Origin: JBBQED01 sp038320345
Lineage (GTDB): Bacteria; Bacteroidota; Bacteroidia; AKYH767-A; OLB10
Reading direction: 5' to 3'
Assembly (NCBI GenBank): GCA_038320345.1
Contig: JBBQED010000007.1
Location: 1 to 64,000 of the forward strand
Length of the DNA stretch: 64,000 bases
Numbering within the stretch: the first letter of the stretch is position 1; each line of letters begins with the position of its first letter. Shown in pieces: positions 9,057-16,796 of the stretch. Both the position numbers and the translations under genes were made by a program. The notes beneath the pieces are model-generated. The model searched no databases and was not told the origin of the DNA. It saw nothing but the letters and a program-made list of their open reading frames with translations.

Positions 9057-9072
9057 GAGAAGAATTCTTCTC
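9057..9072. other. Perfect 16-bp palindrome between thiolase and NlpC/P60 genes
   Basis: GAGAAGAATTCTTCTC is its own reverse complement. It lies in the 30-bp gap between two same-strand genes. It could be a dimeric protein site, or in RNA a 6-bp stem with an AATT loop. No T-run follows, so it is not a standard terminator. Confidence 0.5.
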
Positions 9073-9079
9073 GTTCATT

Positions 9080-9853
9080 ATGTCATACGGCATTTGTAAT
9101 TTAAGTATTGTACCAGTCCGACTTGAAGCCGCACATCGCAGCGAACAGGTTACTCAATTACTTTTTGGAGAGTCGTTTCAGATGATCGATAAGCAAAACG
9201 ATTGGTTAAAAATCCGATTAGCCTACGATGATTACGAAGGCTGGATTCACAAAACTCAACAGGAAGAAATCGGACTTACAGATTATATAGAATTACAAAA
9301 AGCCAGTGATTTTCTCTGCTATGATCTTGTGCAGCTTTTATTAAACCATCAGATTATTTACTCCATCGTTTTAGGAAGCACCCTTCCATGGTACCGTGCT
9401 GGAAGTTGCAGAATTCTTAATAACAGTTTTATTTTTGATGGCAACGCACGTCATCCTGATCTTTCCTTAGGATCGAAAACGGTGGTAGAAAATGCTTACA
9501 TGTATATGAATGCTCCTTACCTGTGGGGTGGACGTTCTCCTTTTGGAATTGATTGTTCGGGATTTACACAAATGGTATATAAACTCTGCGGAGTAAAGTT
9601 AAAAAGAGACGCTTGGATGCAGGCGGAACAAGGACAACAAGTGCATCTCTTGGACGAATCTCAATCCGGTGATCTAGCTTTTTTTGATAACGAAGAAGGA
9701 AGAATTATTCATGTCGGAATTTTAGTAGCGAAAAATAAAATCATTCACGCGCATGGAAAAGTGAGAGTGGATAATGTAGATCATCATGGAATTTTTAACG
9801 TCGACACTAAAAAATACACGCATAATTTACGGATGATTAAGCGGATGATTTAA
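9080..9853 (+). CDS. C40 family peptidase (SH3 plus NlpC/P60)
   Basis: Probably a gamma-D-glutamyl-type murein peptide hydrolase. A bacterial SH3-like region spans about residues 5-60 (GWIHKTQ at its end), followed by a linker. The NlpC/P60 domain covers about 135-255 with the catalytic triad candidates Cys159 (GIDCSGF), His211 (IIHVGI) and His223 (IIHAHG). No signal peptide is visible, which is odd for a wall hydrolase; it may act on recycled cytoplasmic muropeptides or use another export route. The 257-aa length is normal for this two-domain architecture. Confidence 0.85.
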   Translation: MSYGICNLSIVPVRLEAAHRSEQVTQLLFGESFQMIDKQNDWLKIRLAYDDYEGWIHKTQQEEIGLTDYIELQKASDFLCYDLVQLLLNHQIIYSIVLGSTLPWYRAGSCRILNNSFIFDGNARHPDLSLGSKTVVENAYMYMNAPYLWGGRSPFGIDCSGFTQMVYKLCGVKLKRDAWMQAEQGQQVHLLDESQSGDLAFFDNEEGRIIHVGILVAKNKIIHAHGKVRVDNVDHHGIFNVDTKKYTHNLRMIKRMI

Positions 9854-9866
9854 TCCGTATTTTTTA
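9842..9866 (+). terminator. Short terminator overlapping the NlpC/P60 stop codon
   Basis: CGGAT pairs with ATCCG around a 6-nt loop that contains the stop codon, followed by TATTTTTTATT. The 5-bp stem is short, so efficiency is uncertain. Confidence 0.45.
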
Positions 9867-10502
9867 TTCCATAATGCCTTGTTCAATACTCAGAATTTCT
9901 TCTTTTAAAAGATGTGCAATGGATTCGTAAGCATTCGACAGCGCTTGCAAAACTTCAATCCTTGTCTTCCACACTACCTCTGTTATTCCCTCTTCTAATT
10001 GAGGAACGGGCAGGGTAAAATCGTCACTTTTCATTTGATACCAATAAGTCTTTTTTAAGATTTTTTTGTCTTTAAAGGGATAAGTATGAAATGTGGTGCT
10101 GAGTTGCTTTCTTAGGATCAATTTACCTATCCCACACTCTTCATTTACTTCTCTTACGGCAGCTGTTTCAGGGTCTTCTCCTTGTTCGATTTTACCTTTT
10201 GGAAGATCCCATTTACCATTTCTGAAAATCATTAAAATGGCGCCTTCAGGATTCACCACTACCCCTCCGGCAGCTTCCAGAATGGAATAATTGGAACAGA
10301 ATGTTTTCCAGCTATTGTCCATATCGGGAGATAACAGACTCAGCGAAGGAAATGAGAAGTCAGACTCAAAAGCAGAAACGATAACTTTTAACTGTTCAGG
10401 AGTTTCAACACCATTCAGACGGATGATATTATCTGAAGGATCAACGGGATCACTAGCAGAAATGAAGCGCAATGGGCGCTCGTTGATGTAGATTTTATAC
10501 AT
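9864..10502 (-). CDS. NUDIX hydrolase
   Basis: Hydrolyses a nucleoside diphosphate linked to another moiety; the substrate cannot be read from sequence. The Nudix box is complete at residues 103-125: G, five residues, E, seven residues, REVNEECG. The N-terminal 75 residues (MYKIYINERPLRFISA start) are a separate region without a recognised domain. It is convergent with the NlpC/P60 gene and divergent from pyrE, about 70 bp away. Confidence 0.85.
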   Translation of the reverse strand: MYKIYINERPLRFISASDPVDPSDNIIRLNGVETPEQLKVIVSAFESDFSFPSLSLLSPDMDNSWKTFCSNYSILEAAGGVVVNPEGAILMIFRNGKWDLPKGKIEQGEDPETAAVREVNEECGIGKLILRKQLSTTFHTYPFKDKKILKKTYWYQMKSDDFTLPVPQLEEGITEVVWKTRIEVLQALSNAYESIAHLLKEEILSIEQGIME

Positions 10503-10534
10503 ATTTCAGGAAATGGTTTTATAATGAAAAGGGA

Positions 10535-10565
10535 TTGGTACTTTAATCAGAATCATGTAGGTTTG
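10535..10565 (+). promoter_or_regulatory. Consensus promoter for pyrE
   Basis: TTG (10535-10537), a 20-bp spacer and TAGGTTTG (10558-10565) match the Bacteroidota promoter consensus at both elements. The pyrE ATG begins only 6 nt after the -7 element, so the mRNA would have virtually no 5' leader. Confidence 0.65.
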
Positions 10566-10571
10566 TAACCT

Positions 10572-11213
10572 ATGCAAGATGATACCGCATCAAAAGTAGC
10601 CGAATTCCTGCTTCAAATCAAAGCGATCAAGCTTCAGCCTGAGCAACCTTTTACATGGGCCTCTGGCTGGAAGTCGCCAATTTACTGCGATAACAGGATT
10701 TCCCTCTCCTATCCCCGCATCAGAACCTTTATCCGTCAGGAATTGGTTAAGCTGATTGAAGACAAATTTGGAAGACCAGATATGATTGCCGGAGTTGCTA
10801 CGGCAGCGATCGCTCAAGGTGCCCTCGTTGCGGAAGCAATGGGATTACCTTTCGTGTATGTCCGTTCGTCAGCCAAGGATCATGGTCGTAAGAACACGAT
10901 CGAAGGTGAAGTTAAGGAGAATATGTCGGCTGTCGTGATTGAAGATCTTATTTCTACTGGCGGAAGTAGCCTCAAAGCAGTGGAAGAGCTCCGGAATAAC
11001 GGCGTAATTGTAAAAGGTCTGGTGTCTATTTTTACGTATGGTTTCGATGTTGCTGCGCAGAATTTTAAAAAGGCAGGTTGTCCGTGGTATTCTTTGAGCA
11101 ATTACGATATTCTAATCCGCCAAGGTATTGCCAACGGTTACGTTAAAAAGCAGGATCTCCAACAACTTCAAGCTTGGAAATTACATCCAGATACTTGGGA
11201 ACCGGGAACATAA
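10572..11213 (+). CDS. pyrE: Orotate phosphoribosyltransferase
   Basis: Transfers the phosphoribosyl group of PRPP to orotate, forming OMP in de novo pyrimidine synthesis. The N-terminal region has the substrate loop FTWASGWKSPIYCDNR, and the PRPP-binding motif VVIEDLISTGGSS is intact. The 213-aa length fits the family. The start is the first ATG, directly after a full consensus promoter. The following SRPBCC gene lies 58 bp downstream on the same strand and may share the transcript. Confidence 0.96.
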   Translation: MQDDTASKVAEFLLQIKAIKLQPEQPFTWASGWKSPIYCDNRISLSYPRIRTFIRQELVKLIEDKFGRPDMIAGVATAAIAQGALVAEAMGLPFVYVRSSAKDHGRKNTIEGEVKENMSAVVIEDLISTGGSSLKAVEELRNNGVIVKGLVSIFTYGFDVAAQNFKKAGCPWYSLSNYDILIRQGIANGYVKKQDLQQLQAWKLHPDTWEPGT

Positions 11214-11271
11214 TTTATCATCTTATCAATTATTTGAGAGCATTACAAATCCACCTTTTAATTTCAGCAAA

Positions 11272-11682
11272 ATGACACGAATCGAAAGCGACAAAGCTAC
11301 CATCGGGCAATCATCCAAAGAGGTATTTATGTTTCTCTCCGACTTCAACAATATCGGCAAATTGATGCCTTCGCAAGTCGTTAACTTCGAGACTGACGGA
11401 ACAACATGTCGCTTTACCATTCAGGGCATGGCTACTCTAGGAATGTCGTATGCATCACGCACTCCAAACACAGAAGTTGTGATGACACGACATGAAAAAG
11501 CACCTTTTGATTTTAATCTGATTTGCAAGATCAATGAACTAACGGCTAGCAGTACCGAACTTCAACTTTTTTTTGATGCAGATCTGAATCCATTCCTGAA
11601 AATGATGGCAGAAAAACCATTGAGAAACTTTCTAAATCTTTTATTGGATCGTTACAAAGAAATTGCCGGAAATAAGAGCTGA
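11272..11682 (+). CDS. SRPBCC-fold (START-like) protein
   Basis: A 136-aa protein with the SRPBCC/polyketide-cyclase fold pattern: a first strand (MTRIESDKATIGQ), the paired helix segment SSKEVFMFLSDFNNIGKLMP, and a long C-terminal helix ending FLNLLLDRYKEIAG. This fold makes a deep cavity for hydrophobic ligands, but ligand and role are unknown. An open frame extends upstream into pyrE, but the ATG at 11272 places the fold at the N-terminus and avoids the overlap. It ends 4 bp from the convergent birA stop. Confidence 0.8.
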   Translation: MTRIESDKATIGQSSKEVFMFLSDFNNIGKLMPSQVVNFETDGTTCRFTIQGMATLGMSYASRTPNTEVVMTRHEKAPFDFNLICKINELTASSTELQLFFDADLNPFLKMMAEKPLRNFLNLLLDRYKEIAGNKS

Positions 11683-11686
11683 TGAA

Positions 11687-12427
11687 TTATTTATTCCTCA
11701 TTAAAAATCTGACTTGAGGATGAGTAACTGTAATCATCAATCCATCTTTCTCTAAAACAGCGGCCCCTTCTTGATCTACTTTCTTAAAGATCGCTTCGAA
11801 GATCTGTTCTCCTTGTACAAATTCTGCTATTTCATCTCTTTTATACATCAAGTGCATGTATTGAGCATCGATACGCTCATCTTCTCCAGCCAAAAATTGC
11901 TGATACTGATTCCAGATTTTACGATAAAGCGATGAAGCTTCCTCCACAGGAGCATATTTTTTACCACTTACTATTTTGAGTGACGTTGCTTCCGTCCCGA
12001 ATTCTGATGAAAAAGAACTCTGGTTTAGATTCACACCCACTCCTACGATCACCGCAGAAAGCTGACTTCCTCTTAAAGTATTTTCGATCAGCAATCCAGC
12101 CACCTTTTTTCCGTTAATAAGAATATCATTCGGCCATTTTATATGAACATCCTCATCTGTTTGTTCAGCAATATAATCAGCAACACCTACAGCAATACCC
12201 TTATTCAGCATAAACTGCCGATGAGCATGGGTAGCAGGAGGTCGTAAAATCAGTGAAAAATAGAGACCCATCACCGGCTCGCTCTCCCATGACCGGCCTC
12301 TTTGCCCCCGTCCTGATGTTTGTTCGAGGGCTAAAATCACCGTAGATTCAGGTGCTAATCCGCTTTCCAACAGCTGCTGCGCATAGTTGTTCGTAGAATC
12401 GACGGAGGGAAGAGTTATGAGATTCAC
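11687..12427 (-). CDS. birA: Biotin--[acetyl-CoA-carboxylase] ligase
   Basis: Attaches biotin to the carrier protein of biotin-dependent carboxylases through biotinyl-AMP. The signature SGRGQRGRSWES and KWPNDILI are present, with the C-terminal SH3-like domain at the end. There is no N-terminal helix-turn-helix, so this is a monofunctional ligase rather than a repressor. No ATG is available: TTG at 12463 or GTG at 12427. The GTG (MNLITLPSVDSTNNYAQ, 246 aa) is preferred because a TAAATTTG -7 element overlaps the TTG. The start is therefore the least certain part. Confidence 0.88.
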   Translation of the reverse strand: MNLITLPSVDSTNNYAQQLLESGLAPESTVILALEQTSGRGQRGRSWESEPVMGLYFSLILRPPATHAHRQFMLNKGIAVGVADYIAEQTDEDVHIKWPNDILINGKKVAGLLIENTLRGSQLSAVIVGVGVNLNQSSFSSEFGTEATSLKIVSGKKYAPVEEASSLYRKIWNQYQQFLAGEDERIDAQYMHLMYKRDEIAEFVQGEQIFEAIFKKVDQEGAAVLEKDGLMITVTHPQVRFLMRNK

Positions 12428-12447
12428 GATGAGAGGGTAAAATTCCT

Positions 12448-12468
12448 TAGTTTTGCAGAACAAATTTA
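12448..12468. promoter_or_regulatory. Overlapping divergent -7 elements for rsfS (+) and birA (-)
   Basis: On the plus strand TAGTTTTG (12448-12455) lies 23 nt before the rsfS ATG. On the minus strand TAAATTTG (12468-12461) faces birA. Both match TAnnTTTG, and they are 5 bp apart, so two polymerases could hardly bind together. -33 elements are weak on both sides. Confidence 0.45.
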
Positions 12469-12478
12469 ACCAAACTGA

Positions 12479-12874
12479 ATGGTAAAAACGGCAAGGGCAA
12501 TTAAAACCGTCCCCCGAACAGCCTCCGAAGCATTGACAGAGGCGATAATTAATGGATTACAAGATAAAAAGGGGAAAGAAATTGTCTGCCTAGATCTGAG
12601 TGCCATTCATGGTGCAGTAGCCGATGTTTTTATTGTATGCACCGGAGATTCCACAACGCATACTGATGCTTTGGCACGTTCCGTTGAAGATGTAGTTCTT
12701 AAACAGATTGGCGAGTTACCAGCACATATTGAAGGAAAAAACAATGCGCAGTGGGTATTACTCGACTATATCAACATAGTAGTGCATATCTTTCTAGCAG
12801 AACAACGTGATTACTTCGGCATCGAACGCCTTTGGGCAGACGCTGAAACTAGAAAAATTGAAGCTAACTATTGA
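12479..12874 (+). CDS. rsfS: Ribosomal silencing factor RsfS
   Basis: Binds ribosomal protein L14 and blocks joining of the ribosomal subunits, lowering translation when nutrients are poor. The family core is visible: DLSAIHGAVADVFIVCTG, SVEDVV, EG...WVLLDYINIVVHIF and RDYFGIERLW. At 131 aa it has a normal length with a short N-terminal extension. It heads the forward run leading to ftsH. Confidence 0.93.
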   Translation: MVKTARAIKTVPRTASEALTEAIINGLQDKKGKEIVCLDLSAIHGAVADVFIVCTGDSTTHTDALARSVEDVVLKQIGELPAHIEGKNNAQWVLLDYINIVVHIFLAEQRDYFGIERLWADAETRKIEANY

Positions 12875-12945
12875 GTCAGATAATTGTTAAACAATGCCAC
12901 CGGAATTTATACCGGACCACAGCTTTCTAATACGAAAGAGTAAAA

Positions 12946-15021
12946 ATGTCAGATCAGCAAAAACAAAACGAGGAGAAGAAAAAGTCTCCCTTTACTAACT
13001 TTTCTAAGCCGAAAGGCAGCGGTCCCCGCTTCAATTTCAACTTCTATTGGGTTTACGCCCTTGTGATTTTTGTCATAATTGCCATTAATTTCCTGGGTGT
13101 CGGAAATCAACCTTTAGAAGCTAGCTGGAATAAATTTTCAGCATGGGTGAAAAATGGCGATGTGGATAAAGTGGTTATCGTAAATAAGGAATCTGTAAAT
13201 GTCTTTATCAAAAAAACTAGTCTTACTAAAGAAGAGTTTAAAGGCGTAGCACGAAAGTCATTCGGCAATGGTTTGAATGAAGGTCCTCATTACGTTTTCA
13301 CCATTGGTGATGTCAGTTCGTTTAAAAAGGATTTAGACGAAGTTCAGAAAGATATTCCTGAACCTCTCCGGCTTAACATCCTCTATAACAATAACGACAA
13401 GAGCTATTGGGACATCCTCCTCGGATGGATCTTCCCTATCTTCTTAGTAGTGATTCTTTATATGTTCATTATTCGACGGATGGGTTCCGGCGGTGGCGGT
13501 AGTCAGATCTTTAACATCGGCAAATCAAAAGCTACATTGTTTGATAAGGATCTCCATGTGAAAGTTACCTTTAATGATGTTGCTGGTCTGGAAGAAGCGA
13601 AAGTGGAAGTAATGGAGATCGTTGACTTCCTTAAAAATCCTAAAAAATATACTCAACTCGGAGGTAAAATTCCACGTGGTGCATTATTGGTAGGCCCTCC
13701 GGGGACAGGAAAAACACTTTTAGCAAAAGCTGTTGCTGGTGAAGCACAAGTACCATTCTTCTCTTTATCAGGATCAGATTTCGTTGAGATGTTTGTTGGT
13801 GTGGGTGCATCCCGCGTTCGTGATCTTTTCCGTCAAGCAAAAGAAAAAGCACCAAGTATCATTTTCATTGATGAGATTGATGCTATCGGCCGTGCTCGTG
13901 GTAAACAACCTTCCTTCTCGGCTAATGATGAACGTGAGAGTACGCTCAATCAGCTCCTCACGGAGATGGATGGATTCGGTAGCAATTCAGGAGTTATTAT
14001 TCTTGCAGCTACTAACCGTGCTGATATTCTAGATCGTGCTTTGTTACGTCCAGGTCGTTTTGATCGTCAGATCTATGTGGAACTTCCTGATTTAAATGGC
14101 AGAAAAGAAATTTTTAAAGTACACGCTAAACCATTGAAATTAGATACTGGTGTTGATCTTGATTTCCTTGCAAAACAGACTCCTGGTTTCTCAGGTGCTG
14201 ATATCGCTAACTTATGTAACGAAGCTGCCTTGATTGCTGCTCGTCATAATAAGCAAAGTATCAATCAGCAGGATTTCATGGATGCTGTTGATAGAATTGT
14301 TGGTGGACTTGAAAAGAAAAATAAAATTGTTTCCTTCCAAGAGAAAAAAGTGATTGCTTATCATGAATCTGGTCATGCTGCAGTGAGTTGGTTACTTGAA
14401 CATACAGCACCACTTGTTAAAGTCACCATCGTTCCTCGCGGAAATTCATTGGGTGCTGCATGGTATCTTCCTGAAGAACGTCAGCTGACGACTAAAGAGC
14501 AGATTCTGGATGAAATTTGTGCGGCCTTAGGTGGTCGTGCTGCGGAGCAAGTTGCTTTCGGTACAATTTCAACAGGGGCATTAAGCGACCTTGAAAAAAT
14601 CACTAAACAAGCATATGCTTCAGTTTCTATTTTTGGATTGAATGAAAAAATTGGGAACATAAGTTTCTATGATTCTTCCGGAAATACAGACTACTCATTT
14701 TCTAAACCCTACAGTGAGAAAACTGCCGAGATCATCGATCAGGAAGTAAAGAAGATGGTAGATGAAGCTTACGTGCGTACGCTAGATCTGCTGCGCAATC
14801 ATCGTGAACAACTGGATCAGTTAGCCACTCGCTTGTTAGAGAAAGAAGTTATTTACAAAGAAGATCTTGAAAAGATTTTTGGTAAACGTAAATGGGAAAA
14901 AGAAGAATATCCTAAAACCGGTGAAACTGTTGTAAACACAACTTGGAACGGTTTAAATGGCAATAGTGATAAGAAAGCAGATTCAGAAGTAACTCCCATA
15001 AAAACTTCGACAGAAGAATAA
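12946..15021 (+). CDS. ftsH: ATP-dependent zinc metalloprotease FtsH
   Basis: A membrane-anchored AAA+ protease that extracts and degrades membrane and short-lived cytoplasmic proteins. There are two transmembrane segments (about residues 34-51 and 153-176) flanking the periplasmic domain. The AAA module has Walker A GPPGTGKT, Walker B IIFIDEIDAIG and the arginine-finger region RPGRFDRQ. The zinc protease motif is HESGH. Length of 691 aa is typical of Bacteroidota. It is followed within 12 bp by the LUD gene, and the run continues to cdsA, tying it to membrane upkeep. Confidence 0.97.
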   Translation: MSDQQKQNEEKKKSPFTNFSKPKGSGPRFNFNFYWVYALVIFVIIAINFLGVGNQPLEASWNKFSAWVKNGDVDKVVIVNKESVNVFIKKTSLTKEEFKGVARKSFGNGLNEGPHYVFTIGDVSSFKKDLDEVQKDIPEPLRLNILYNNNDKSYWDILLGWIFPIFLVVILYMFIIRRMGSGGGGSQIFNIGKSKATLFDKDLHVKVTFNDVAGLEEAKVEVMEIVDFLKNPKKYTQLGGKIPRGALLVGPPGTGKTLLAKAVAGEAQVPFFSLSGSDFVEMFVGVGASRVRDLFRQAKEKAPSIIFIDEIDAIGRARGKQPSFSANDERESTLNQLLTEMDGFGSNSGVIILAATNRADILDRALLRPGRFDRQIYVELPDLNGRKEIFKVHAKPLKLDTGVDLDFLAKQTPGFSGADIANLCNEAALIAARHNKQSINQQDFMDAVDRIVGGLEKKNKIVSFQEKKVIAYHESGHAAVSWLLEHTAPLVKVTIVPRGNSLGAAWYLPEERQLTTKEQILDEICAALGGRAAEQVAFGTISTGALSDLEKITKQAYASVSIFGLNEKIGNISFYDSSGNTDYSFSKPYSEKTAEIIDQEVKKMVDEAYVRTLDLLRNHREQLDQLATRLLEKEVIYKEDLEKIFGKRKWEKEEYPKTGETVVNTTWNGLNGNSDKKADSEVTPIKTSTEE

Positions 15022-15033
15022 TAGCTGTAGAGC

Positions 15034-15678
15034 ATGGACGAAAGTACCACCAGAGAAAAGGTGTTAAAAAAGATCAGGGCTTCGTTGCTTTCCAAAACAC
15101 CGAATCCTTATCCGAAATTAGACTTTGACACCTCTGTTTTTCATCAAACTGATGAAGATCCTGTATTGGTATTCTCCGACCGCTTTAGTGAAGCTGGAGG
15201 AAAGTTTTTCCTGATAGATAATGAACTAGAGTTTGCCGAAGGACTTGTAGAATTAGGCATGCAGCATAAATGGCTGAATATTGTCTGTACTGAAGATGGT
15301 CTTTCAAACCTCCTTACTGAATGTGAATTGCCGCATCAAATGGATGTTGACGATCTCAGTAAAATGGATATAGCGGTGACTACATGCGAGTGTTTAATTG
15401 CGAGAACAGGAAGTATTATGCTTTCTTCAAAAGAACAATCTCGTACAGCTGTTGCCTATGCTCCTGTTCATGTGATTCTTGCACGTGCGAGTCAGTTGGC
15501 ACTTGATATAAAAGATGCTACTACTTGGTTACGACATAAATATGCGAAATTGCCATCAGGAATAAGTATTATCACTGGACCAAGTCGCACAGCGGATATT
15601 GATGGGCAGCTGGTTTTGGGAGCTCACGGACCTAAAGATGTTTACTTGTTTTTGGTAGACGACAGAGAGTTATCTTAA
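15034..15678 (+). CDS. LUD-domain (LutC-like) protein
   Basis: LUD-domain proteins include LutC of the lactate-utilisation LutABC system. Here the 214-aa protein is alone: no LutA or LutB is near. It has the conserved C-terminal signature GPSRTADI and the segment TGSIMLSS, as in LutC. The context (ftsH upstream by 12 bp, DUF2007 and cdsA downstream) argues against lactate oxidation. The true function is unknown. Confidence 0.82.
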   Translation: MDESTTREKVLKKIRASLLSKTPNPYPKLDFDTSVFHQTDEDPVLVFSDRFSEAGGKFFLIDNELEFAEGLVELGMQHKWLNIVCTEDGLSNLLTECELPHQMDVDDLSKMDIAVTTCECLIARTGSIMLSSKEQSRTAVAYAPVHVILARASQLALDIKDATTWLRHKYAKLPSGISIITGPSRTADIDGQLVLGAHGPKDVYLFLVDDRELS

Positions 15679-15683
15679 ATTAT

Positions 15684-15890
15684 ATGGAACAGGATTGGAC
15701 GCGTATTTTTAGCAGTGATAAACCTTATCAGATAGAAATCGCAAAAGCACTTCTTGAAGAAGCAGGTATTGCTACTTTTCAAATGGATAAAAAAGATTCT
15801 GTCTATATTTTTGGAGAGATTGAATTATACGTTCCGAAAGCTGAAGAATATAATGGCAAACTAATTCTAACCGAACACGATCTCCTGTGA
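15684..15890 (+). CDS. DUF2007-type small protein
   Basis: A 68-aa protein resembling DUF2007 ('putative signal transducing protein'): it starts by describing a position in a pair (TRIFSSDKPYQIEIAKALLEEAGI) and ends with the short acidic ELYVPKAEEYNGKLIL. No catalytic residues are evident. It lies 5 bp after the LUD gene and overlaps the cdsA start by 4 bp (GTGA), so translation is probably coupled. Role unknown. Confidence 0.75.
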   Translation: MEQDWTRIFSSDKPYQIEIAKALLEEAGIATFQMDKKDSVYIFGEIELYVPKAEEYNGKLILTEHDLL

Positions 15891-16702
15891 GTAATTTCTG
15901 GCAACGACTTATTACGGGTACCCTCTTCGTAGCAGTAATTGTTGGCTCAATACTTTTTAGTGCCGTTGCATTTCAGATAATTTTCCTATGGGTGGCATTA
16001 CTAAGTCTTGAAGAATTTTACCGACTGGTAAAGTCTGATGATCGTCAGCCGGATTCCCGGATCGGTTGGATTGCAGGTGCAACAGTGTATATCCTCACAG
16101 CAGGAATCGCAACTTGGTATCTTCAACCAAAATGGAGTGCTTTAATCATGCCTGTGATGGCGCTTGTGTTTTTTGCTGAGTTATATCGAAGAAAAAATTT
16201 TCCATTTAACAATATTGCATTTACTCTTTTAGGAATCGTTTATACAGTATTGCCATTTGCCATGTTGAGTCAAATTGCTACGAGCATCGGAACAGGTGCT
16301 TGGAATTCTGGAGTTTTACTAGGGTATTTTATTCTGATTTGGTCCAGCGATACTTTTGCATACATCTTCGGGAATCTTTTTGGAAAACACAGGCTCTTTG
16401 AAAGGATCTCTCCGAAAAAATCCTGGGAAGGCAGTTTAGGTGGTGCTATTTCCTCACTGGGAATAGCTTGGATTCTCTGGAAATTCAACCCCGACCTTGC
16501 GTTGATCCATTGGATGGTTATTTCAGTCATTATTGTGATCACCGGCACACTGGGTGATCTAACGGAGTCGATGTTAAAACGGAGTCTGAATATCAAAGAT
16601 TCAGGTACTATTTTACCAGGACATGGAGGATTTTTAGATCGTTTTGATGCTTTACTGCTCTCGGCACCTTTTGTATGGGCGTATCTCAAATTGATTGCCT
16701 AA
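15887..16702 (+). CDS. cdsA: Phosphatidate cytidylyltransferase
   Basis: Makes CDP-diacylglycerol from phosphatidate and CTP, the branch point of phospholipid synthesis in the inner membrane. The protein is very hydrophobic with about eight membrane segments. The family signature is intact near the C-terminus: SMLKRSLNIKDSG followed by LPGHGGFLDR. The GTG start overlaps the preceding TGA. At 271 aa it is normal in length. Confidence 0.95.
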   Translation: MSNFWQRLITGTLFVAVIVGSILFSAVAFQIIFLWVALLSLEEFYRLVKSDDRQPDSRIGWIAGATVYILTAGIATWYLQPKWSALIMPVMALVFFAELYRRKNFPFNNIAFTLLGIVYTVLPFAMLSQIATSIGTGAWNSGVLLGYFILIWSSDTFAYIFGNLFGKHRLFERISPKKSWEGSLGGAISSLGIAWILWKFNPDLALIHWMVISVIIVITGTLGDLTESMLKRSLNIKDSGTILPGHGGFLDRFDALLLSAPFVWAYLKLIA

Positions 16703-16796
16703 TTTTAAGTCTGACAAAACTCATTACACTCAACATACGTTAATTCAACCTTTTTCGTTGATCTTCGTATACGTTATCAGGTCGGAAGCCTGCCCT

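Noticed and set aside
16270..16689. 139-aa minus-strand frame inside cdsA
   Set aside because: Antisense to the conserved cdsA signature; no independent start or promoter.
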